Shown here: positions 15,059 to 19,833 of the stretch, one piece after another
Position numbering within the stretch: position 1 is the first letter of the stretch
How the letters are laid out: every line of letters starts with the position of its first letter
Assembly: GCA_023386865.1 (NCBI GenBank)
Contig: JAEWIV010000532.1
Coordinates: 1-19,833, forward strand
DNA from: Pseudomonadota bacterium
GTDB taxonomy: Bacteria; Pseudomonadota; Alphaproteobacteria; Reyranellales; Reyranellaceae
DNA length: 19,833 bases
Direction: 5' to 3'
Made by a program: the position numbers and the translations under genes
The notes under the pieces: model-generated
The model's input: the letters and a program-made list of their open reading frames with translations, nothing else
What the model was told of the DNA's origin: nothing
Database searches by the model: none

Positions 15059-16014
15059 CCGTTCCTCCTTGTTGCCTGATAGCGTGCCTCGATGGCGTCC
15101 CAGATCTGGGCTTCGAGCACGACGCCGTCGAAGCGGTTGATCTGCTGCAGCCCGGTCGGCGACGTGACGTTGATCTCGGTGAGATAGTTGCCGATCACGT
15201 CGATGCCGACGAACAACAGGCCGAGCCTGGCGAGCTCGGGTCCGATGATGTCGCACAGCTCCTGGTCGCGCTTGCTCAAGCTGTCCTTCACCGCCTTGCC
15301 GCCGACATGCATGTTCGAGCGGGCCTCGCCTTCGGCCGGAACGCGGTTGATGACGCCCACCGCCTTGCCGTCGATCAGGATGATGCGCTTGTCGCCCTGG
15401 CGCACCTCGGGCAGGTAGCGCTGGGCGATCACCGGCTCGCGGCTGCGCTGGGAGAACATCTCCAGCAGCGAATTGAAGTTCTCGTCGTCGGGGCGCACGC
15501 GGAACACGCCGGCGCCGCCGTTGCCGAACAGCGGCTTCAGGATGATGTCCTTGTGCTCGTCCCGGAACTCGCGGATGGCGCGCGCATCGGAGCAGATCAG
15601 GGTCGGCGGCATGACGTTGTCGAAGTGCGTCACGAACAGCTTTTCCGGTGCATTCCGCACGCTCGCCGGGTCGTTCACGACCAGGGTCTTGGGATGGATG
15701 TGCTCCAGGATGTGCGTCGTCGTGATGTAGGACATGTCGAACGGCGGATCCTGCCGCAGCAGCACCACGTCTATCGTCGACAGGTCGAGCATCTCGGGCG
15801 CGCCCAGGGTGAAGTGGTTGCCCTTCTCCCGGCGCAGCGACATCGGCTGGGCGCGCGCCAGCACCTTGCGGTCGCGGAAGATCAGGTCCGGCGGGGTGTA
15901 GTGCCAGACCGCATAGCCGCGCCGCTCGGCTTCCAGGCCCAGTACGAACGTCGAATCGCCATCGATGTCGATGCTCGACACGTGGTCCATCTGAATGGCG
16001 ACGTTCAGCTTCAT
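15055..16014 (-). CDS. gshB: Glutathione synthetase
   Basis: A cytoplasmic ATP-grasp ligase that joins glycine to gamma-glutamylcysteine, the last step of glutathione synthesis. The 319 residues match the bacterial family. The N-terminal domain begins MKLNVAIQMDHVSSIDIDGD, followed by a central LVVNDPASVRNAPEKLF. The ATP-grasp elements include KPLFGNGGAGVFRV, and the metal/substrate block near the end reads DVIGNYLTEINVTSPTGLQQI (given as its first part to last part). I chose the ATG at 16014 from family alignment, with GAGGA about 10 bases upstream. An in-frame ATG at 16035 sits right after palindrome D, whose GGGGAGG arm mimics a ribosome site, and would add 7 residues. Confidence 0.93.
   Translation of the reverse strand: MKLNVAIQMDHVSSIDIDGDSTFVLGLEAERRGYAVWHYTPPDLIFRDRKVLARAQPMSLRREKGNHFTLGAPEMLDLSTIDVVLLRQDPPFDMSYITTTHILEHIHPKTLVVNDPASVRNAPEKLFVTHFDNVMPPTLICSDARAIREFRDEHKDIILKPLFGNGGAGVFRVRPDDENFNSLLEMFSQRSREPVIAQRYLPEVRQGDKRIILIDGKAVGVINRVPAEGEARSNMHVGGKAVKDSLSKRDQELCDIIGPELARLGLLFVGIDVIGNYLTEINVTSPTGLQQINRFDGVVLEAQIWDAIEARYQATRRNG
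15064..15070 (-). promoter_or_regulatory. Strong ribosome binding site of the ankyrin gene, inside gshB
   Basis: AAGGAGG on the minus strand lies 5 bases before the ATG at 15058, within the last codons of gshB. It fixes the ankyrin-gene start. Confidence 0.7.
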
Positions 16015-16038
16015 GTGGCGGGCTTCCTCAATCATTTT

Positions 16039-16061
16039 CCTCCCCGGCGACGCCGGGGAGG
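16039..16061. repeat. Intergenic palindrome D (CCTCCCC...GGGGAGG family)
   Basis: CCTCCCCGGC pairs with GCCGGGGAGG, a 10-bp perfect stem with loop GAC. It lies immediately 5' of gshB on the minus strand, so its GGGGAGG arm would be in the gshB leader. A small extra dyad, GTCGT/ACGAC (16063-16078), follows it. Confidence 0.75.
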
Positions 16062-16080
16062 TGTCGTTGTCTTACGACGA

Positions 16081-16141
16081 CGGAGGGATCATGAGCACCG
16101 GTCGCAATGCCCATGACCCCCTCCGCCCCGTATGACGGGGC
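16081..16141. repeat. Compound inverted repeat and palindrome E between the SirB1-like gene and gshB
   Basis: An outer dyad pairs CGGAGGG and TCATG (16081-16093) with CATGA and CCCTCCG (16112-16125), interrupted by small bulges. At its right edge a 7-bp palindrome, GCCCCGT/ACGGGGC with loop ATG (16125-16141), resembles a shortened palindrome B. Together with palindrome D they fill the 135-base gap between the two minus-strand genes like a cluster of extragenic repeats. Confidence 0.6.
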
Positions 16142-16149
16142 ACCTCAAT

Positions 16150-16983
16150 TCAGTTAAGCCCGCGCCGCAGTTCCTGCAACAGGCTCGATGCCCGGCGGCG
16201 CAGGTCGGGATCGCCGGACTGGCCCTCGATCGCGAGAAACCGCTCGAAGGCCGCGATCGCGGCGCGCCGCTTGTCCAGCCTCGCATTGAGCTGGCCCGCC
16301 TCGAACAGGAGTTCCGGCCGATCCGGCGCGATCGCCAGCATGCGCTCCAGCGACTGTGCGGCGCCGGCCCAGTCCTCGCGGTTGGCGAGCCGCAGACGAA
16401 CGTTGTTTTCCAGCCTGAGGAGCACGTCGCGGTCCGACACAGAGTCGAAATGCTGGGGACTGAGCTCGGCCTCGGCTCCCATCACCTGGCGCAGCAGGTC
16501 CCGCAGGTCGGAAGCGTCGCGGACGGCGCCATCGTGGAACGGATCGACCACGTAACGCGCGCCCTCGATGCCGATGCGGATCAGGAAATGCGCCGGAAAG
16601 GCCAGGCCCTCGGCCTCCCAGCCCTGGCGGCGGGCGACGTCGAGATAGAGGATCGACAGCGCCACCGGCAGGCCCTTGCGCCGTTCGATGACGCGCGCGA
16701 GGTCGGCATTCTGCAGGTCGTCGTAGGATTCCGTGTCGCCGCGATAGCCGTAGGAACGCGCGATGACCTCGGCCAGCGCCTCGACGGAGGCGCCGCGGCG
16801 GCGCACCAGGTCGGCGAGATCGGATGCCATCGACGCGACATGCTGGCGGAACGGGGCGAGGTCGAGCGGCTCGATGCGGCGCAGCACGCTCAAGGTCAGC
16901 GCCACCTCGAGGAGGTCGAGACGCTGTCCATCGCCGGCGCAAAGATCGCCGAGGCGGGACAGCTTGCCTTCAGCCTGTGCCAA
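16150..16983 (-). CDS. SirB1-like transglutaminase-fold/TPR protein
   Basis: A cytoplasmic protein of 277 residues from a TTG start. The N-terminal two thirds resemble the SirB1/transglutaminase-like domain: RRKGLPVALSILYLDVARRQG (101-121, first and last parts) and FPAHFLIRI leading to VDPFHDG. The last third holds TPR-like helices, with LERMLAIAPDRPELLFEAG and a following repeat. The biochemical role of the family is not established. No in-frame ATG or GTG exists between the upstream stop at 17023-17025 and the conserved part. The candidates are CTG 16995 or TTG 16983. Removing one T at 16982-16983 would join it to an upstream ATG frame coupled to yraN (see findings). Confidence 0.82.
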   Translation of the reverse strand: MAQAEGKLSRLGDLCAGDGQRLDLLEVALTLSVLRRIEPLDLAPFRQHVASMASDLADLVRRRGASVEALAEVIARSYGYRGDTESYDDLQNADLARVIERRKGLPVALSILYLDVARRQGWEAEGLAFPAHFLIRIGIEGARYVVDPFHDGAVRDASDLRDLLRQVMGAEAELSPQHFDSVSDRDVLLRLENNVRLRLANREDWAGAAQSLERMLAIAPDRPELLFEAGQLNARLDKRRAAIAAFERFLAIEGQSGDPDLRRRASSLLQELRRGLN

Positions 16984-17023
16984 GCATCGCTCCAGCCATC
17001 GCTTGGGACATCGCTCTGGGCAT
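16970..17023 (-). other. 17-codon leader frame coupled to yraN and overlapping the SirB1-like start
   Basis: The ATG at 17023 overlaps the yraN stop as TGATG and reads MPRAMSQAMAGAMLGTG before TGA. It overlaps the first codons of the SirB1-like gene in another frame. It may be the true N-terminus cut off by a one-base insertion, a leader peptide for translational coupling, or meaningless. The frame itself is plain; its role is inferred. Confidence 0.4.
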
Positions 17024-17026
17024 CAC
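16979..17026 (-). repeat. 12-base tandem repeat (GCGATGNNNNNN)
   Basis: On the minus strand GCGATG recurs at exact 12-base spacing three times (units starting at 17014, 17002 and 16990), with a degenerate fourth, GTGATG, at 17026 that contains the yraN stop. Each unit gives an ATG in the 17-codon frame. Confidence 0.6.
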
Positions 17027-17403
17027 TCCGGCGGCCGCCAGACATCGGGCAGATGATACGGCCAGAATTGGCGCAAGAGAGGGCCACCCACCAGCACGGC
17101 ATCGAAGCGCACCACGTGAGCGGCGTAATGGGGATGGCGCGCCAGATAGAGGCTGGCCGCACGCGCCACCCGCCCGAACTGTCGGTTGCCGAGGGCGTCG
17201 GTGGCGGTGGCGAAATCGGCGCGCGCCTTGACCTCGACGAAGGCGAGCACGCCGCCGCGCCGCACCACGATGTCGATCTCACCGAGCTTGGTCTTGTAGC
17301 GCCGCGCCAGCACCGAGTAGCCGGAGAGCCGAAGGCGCCATACGGCGCGCCACTCGGCGACGTGGCCCAGCCGATGGGCCGCCTGGCGGGCCTGGATCGT
17401 CAT
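17023..17403 (-). CDS. yraN: UPF0102 family protein YraN (predicted nuclease fold)
   Basis: A 126-residue cytoplasmic protein with the restriction-endonuclease-like core of the UPF0102 family. YKTKLGEIDIVVRRGG supplies E42 and D44, and FVEVKAR supplies E57 and K59, matching the D-ExK-type nuclease pattern. Its cellular role is unproven. The ATG at 17403 has GAGGA about 7 bases before it; an in-frame start at 17454 would overlap rsmI and is not favoured. It lies 10 bases after rsmI, the usual neighbour in proteobacteria, and its stop overlaps an ATG (TGATG). Confidence 0.9.
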   Translation of the reverse strand: MTIQARQAAHRLGHVAEWRAVWRLRLSGYSVLARRYKTKLGEIDIVVRRGGVLAFVEVKARADFATATDALGNRQFGRVARAASLYLARHPHYAAHVVRFDAVLVGGPLLRQFWPYHLPDVWRPPE

Positions 17404-17413
17404 GGCGAATTCC

Positions 17414-18349
17414 TCATGGCTGGGCCTCGCGTCGCAGCTCGAGAGCGCGGGCATAGACCTCGCGGCGCTTCAGCCCATAGCGGGCGGCAACCTCGGCCGC
17501 CGCGTCCTTGACCGACGCGCCGGCGAGGGCGGTGCGCAGCGCCTCGTCGAGCACGCCGGCCTGGGGCGCGGCCTCCTCGGCAGGCGCACCGATCACGACG
17601 GCGATCTCGCCCTTGATGTCGGGGTGCTCCGCATAGTGGGCGGCGAGCTCGTCGAGCGGGCCGCGGCGCACTTCCTCGAACAACTTGGTCAGCTCGCGCG
17701 CCACTGCCGCCGGACGCGCCCCCAGGAGCTCCGCGAGATCGGCGAGCGACGCGGCGAGGCGGTGCGGCGCCTCGAAGAACACCAAGGTCGCCGGCAGCGA
17801 CGCCACCGCGCCGATGGCACGCCGCCGCTCGCCCTCCTTGGCAGGCAGGAAGCCGCCGAAGAAGAAACGGTCGGTCGGCAAGCCGGACAGAGCGAGCGCC
17901 ATCGGCACGGCGGAAGGGCCGGGCGCCGATGTCACGGCAAGGCTTCGCGCCAGAGCGGCGCGGACCAGACGGTAACCGGGATCGGAGATCAGCGGCATGC
18001 CGGCATCCGACACCAGGGCCACCCGCTTGCCCGCCTCCAGGGCGCGCACGATCCTCGGCTCGTTGGCATCCTGGGTGGCATCGCTGTAGGCCACGGTCGG
18101 CGCGGAGATCCCGTATTGGCCGGCAAGCTTGGCGAACACGCGGGTGTCCTCGCAGGCGATCAGGTCGGCCGAGCGCAGCACGTCGAGCGCACGCAGCGTA
18201 ATGTCGCGCATGTTGCCGATCGGCGTGGCGACAATGTGCAGCCCGGCCGCCAGCGGCGCTTGGCGCGGCGCCTGCCCATCGTCAGGGTGTTTTCCGCTCA
18301 AGCCGGATCGCTCGCGGTTCGGCTTGAGTGGCAGAGCACGCGCAGGCAT
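17414..18349 (-). CDS. rsmI: 16S rRNA (cytidine-1402 2'-O)-methyltransferase
   Basis: A SAM-dependent enzyme that methylates the ribose of C1402 in the decoding centre of 16S rRNA. The 311-residue product carries the tetrapyrrole-methylase-type fold with the family blocks LHIVATPIGNMRDITLRAL (37-55), CEDTR (66-70) and VSDAGMPLISDPG (113-125), then APGPSAVPMALALSG. An extra N-terminal tail of about 35 polar residues precedes the fold, so the real start could be later, but no better one is visible. It is the first gene of the minus-strand block and is divergent from the LppC-like gene, an arrangement also known from the E. coli yraL-yraM region. Confidence 0.93.
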   Translation of the reverse strand: MPARALPLKPNRERSGLSGKHPDDGQAPRQAPLAAGLHIVATPIGNMRDITLRALDVLRSADLIACEDTRVFAKLAGQYGISAPTVAYSDATQDANEPRIVRALEAGKRVALVSDAGMPLISDPGYRLVRAALARSLAVTSAPGPSAVPMALALSGLPTDRFFFGGFLPAKEGERRRAIGAVASLPATLVFFEAPHRLAASLADLAELLGARPAAVARELTKLFEEVRRGPLDELAAHYAEHPDIKGEIAVVIGAPAEEAAPQAGVLDEALRTALAGASVKDAAAEVAARYGLKRREVYARALELRREAQP

Positions 18350-18363
18350 TGTTGCTTAACCGG

Positions 18364-18403
18364 GCATATTCCGTACGGCTGATTCCAGCCGGGCGGAATA
18401 TGC
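18364..18403. promoter_or_regulatory. 40-base palindrome between divergent rsmI and lppC-like genes
   Basis: GCATATTCCG and CGGAATATGC are perfect 10-bp inverted arms. A second dyad CGGCT/AGCCG lies inside, with loop GATTCC. It sits 15 bases from the rsmI start and about 56 from the lipoprotein start, so it could be a shared operator or a stem-loop in a leader. Its A/T-containing arms stand out in this GC-rich region. It does not share sequence with the CCTCCCC family. Confidence 0.5.
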
Positions 18404-18459
18404 TTTAGCTTGTGACCGTTGGTCCACGTCCATCTGCCGTTCGCCGGAGTTTCGTGCCG

Positions 18460-19629
18460 ATGCGCCAGTCTCTATTCGCGCTTGCCACCATGGCCTTCCT
18501 GCTGGCGGCCTGCGGCGAGCCACCCAAGACTAGCACGCCCACCGCACAATCCACGACCGTCACTCCGACCGCCGGCTCGCCGGTCACAGCCTCCGGCAAG
18601 ATGCGCATCGCGCTCCTGCTGCCGCTCAGCGGCGGGGCCGCGCCGATCGGTCAATCCCTGCAGCAGGCTGCGGAAATGGCCCTGTTCGACACCGGCTCCA
18701 AGGAGCTGGCGCTGGCCGCCTACGACAGCGGCGAGACCGCAGATACGGCCGTCGAGGCCTACCGCAAGGCCCGCACCGACGGCGCCGCCTTGGTGCTGGG
18801 GCCACTGTTCGGCACGTCGGCCACGGCGCTGGCGCCTCTGGTGGCGCAGGGCGGAGCCAACGTCGTGTCGTTCTCCAACGACGAGCAAGCCGCCCAGCGC
18901 GGCGTCTGGATCATGGGCATCGCCGCGCCGCCCCAGGTGCGCCGCGTCGTCGACCATGCGGTCGATGCCGGCATCAAGCGTTTTGCCGCCCTGGCTCCGC
19001 AGACGTCCTACGGCCAGCAGATGGTCCAGACCATGGAAAGCCAGGTCACGATCCGCGGCGGCAAGGTGGCGGCGGTCGAGCTGTTCGACCCCAACAGCGC
19101 CGATCTCAATACACCGGCGCGGCGCCTGGCCGAGGCCTCCAGAGGTGAAGACAGGCTCGCCGTGCTGGTGCCGGTGGCGCCGCCGCGCCTGTCGACGGCG
19201 CTGGCCGCACTGGCCGCGGCCGGCCTCGACAACAAGAACGTGCAATTGATCGGCACGGGCGTGTGGGACGTGCCGAACATCGGATCGGAGACCATGCTGC
19301 GCGGCGCCTGGTATGCCGCACCGGATCCGGCAAAGCGCGCCGACTTCGAGCGGCGGTTCCTGTCGACCTATGGCCGGCCGCCGCATCGGCTGGCAACCCT
19401 CGCCTATGACGGCGTTTCACTGGCGGGTCACCTGGCTCGGTTGAAGCAGGGCGGCGACTTTTCAGAGGCGGCCATCACCAACCCCACCGGTTGGTCGGGC
19501 GTCGACGGCATCTTCAGGTTCCTACCCAACGGCCGCTCCGAACGCGCACTGGCGGTGATCGCCGTGCAGGCGGGCCCGGGCACGGTGGTGAGCCCGGCCC
19601 CCACGAACTTCCAGCGTCCGGTGAACTAG
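18460..19629 (+). CDS. LppC/LpoA-like lipoprotein, penicillin-binding protein activator family
   Basis: A lipoprotein of 389 residues with a signal peptide MRQSLFALATMAFLLAAC whose lipobox LAAC places the lipidated cysteine at C18. After a T/P/S-rich linker (about 20-48), the rest is a periplasmic-binding-protein type I fold, starting MRIALLLPLSGGAAPIGQSL and with LVLGPLFGTSATALAPL. In gammaproteobacteria LpoA homologs activate PBP1A from the outer membrane; only this C-terminal domain is present here, and that role is unproven in this lineage. GGAG lies 10 bases before the ATG at 18460 and 4 before a GTG at 18454, so either could start. Divergent from rsmI. Confidence 0.88.
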   Translation: MRQSLFALATMAFLLAACGEPPKTSTPTAQSTTVTPTAGSPVTASGKMRIALLLPLSGGAAPIGQSLQQAAEMALFDTGSKELALAAYDSGETADTAVEAYRKARTDGAALVLGPLFGTSATALAPLVAQGGANVVSFSNDEQAAQRGVWIMGIAAPPQVRRVVDHAVDAGIKRFAALAPQTSYGQQMVQTMESQVTIRGGKVAAVELFDPNSADLNTPARRLAEASRGEDRLAVLVPVAPPRLSTALAALAAAGLDNKNVQLIGTGVWDVPNIGSETMLRGAWYAAPDPAKRADFERRFLSTYGRPPHRLATLAYDGVSLAGHLARLKQGGDFSEAAITNPTGWSGVDGIFRFLPNGRSERALAVIAVQAGPGTVVSPAPTNFQRPVN

Positions 19630-19646
19630 CAAAGCGAGCCGACCGG

Positions 19647-19833
19647 ATGCCCCTGCCCCGCGCGATCCTGTTCGATCTCGACGACACGCTGATCCGGGCT
19701 TACGCCCAGCCGGAGGAGGCGTGGCGGCGCCTGCTCGGCACCTTCGCCGAGGCGCTCGAGGCGGACGATGCGGCGGCGATCGAGCGCCTGCGCGTGGCGG
19801 TGATGGACGAGGCGCGCCTTCTCTGGACCGACC
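19647..19833 (+). CDS. HAD-family hydrolase, 3' truncated by window end
   Basis: The first 62 codons of a haloacid dehalogenase superfamily protein. HAD motif I is clear at residues 7-15: AILFDLDDTL, with the two aspartates (nucleophile and acid/base) in DLDDT. A charged, helical cap-like segment follows (EEAWRRLLGTFAEALEADD). The remaining motifs lie beyond the window, so phosphatase or other HAD activity cannot be specified. It starts 17 bases after the lipoprotein stop on the same strand and is probably cotranscribed. Confidence 0.82.
   Translation, partial: MPLPRAILFDLDDTLIRAYAQPEEAWRRLLGTFAEALEADDAAAIERLRVAVMDEARLLWTD

Noticed and set aside
16979..17026. CRISPR or regulatory iteron array from the repeated CATCGC
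   Set aside because: Units are 12 bases with only 6 conserved and lie in a gene junction; there are no spacers of CRISPR size.
1..19833. Insertion sequences, prophage genes, toxin-antitoxin pairs or defence genes
   Set aside because: No transposase, integrase, phage structural, nuclease-defence or small toxin/antitoxin-like frames were recognised in the window.

Overview
The window is a gene-dense, GC-rich chromosomal stretch with short intergenic gaps (none above about 155 bases), many stop/start overlaps and strong C/G third-position bias. Malate:quinone oxidoreductase, a class II fumarase, GshB, ArfB with a long basic tail, and the rsmI-yraN pair divergent from an LppC-like lipoprotein together point to an alphaproteobacterium. 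A Rhodospirillales or Hyphomicrobiales-type soil/water heterotroph is my inference from gene content; no ribosomal RNA is present to confirm it.

Left part (1-6781, plus strand): a probable operon of seven genes. It starts with a sugar-type ABC importer (two permeases, the first cut by the window edge, and a UgpC/MalK-type ATPase). A DapA-family aldolase/dehydratase and a LysA-like fold-type III PLP decarboxylase follow, then two short-chain dehydrogenases, the first of which has lost the usual catalytic triad. No substrate-binding protein is in view and probably lies upstream. This is the best candidate for an undescribed pathway: an importer feeding a lyase, a decarboxylase and redox steps.

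Middle part (6790-12488): tRNA-Arg(CCT) on the minus strand with an encoded CCA, then plus-strand genes for a secreted multidomain beta protein with an IPT/TIG domain, a two-CBS-domain protein, a small cupin, malate:quinone oxidoreductase and a ThrE-like exporter whose TTG start overlaps the mqo stop.

Right part (12545-18349, minus strand): read from right to left, rsmI, yraN, a SirB1-like transglutaminase/TPR gene, gshB, an exported ankyrin-repeat protein, arfB and fumC. Several are joined by 1-4 base overlaps. The sirB1-like gene has an odd start: the ATG coupled to the yraN stop opens a 17-codon frame that ends early, and one extra base separates it from the long frame. Across a palindrome-bearing gap, an LppC/LpoA-like lipoprotein gene runs on the plus strand, followed by the start of a HAD-family hydrolase cut by the window end.

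A dispersed intergenic palindrome with CCTCCCC/GGGGAGG arms occurs four times, with a fifth weaker relative. It flanks fumC on both sides, lies 5' of gshB and sits inside the left operon.
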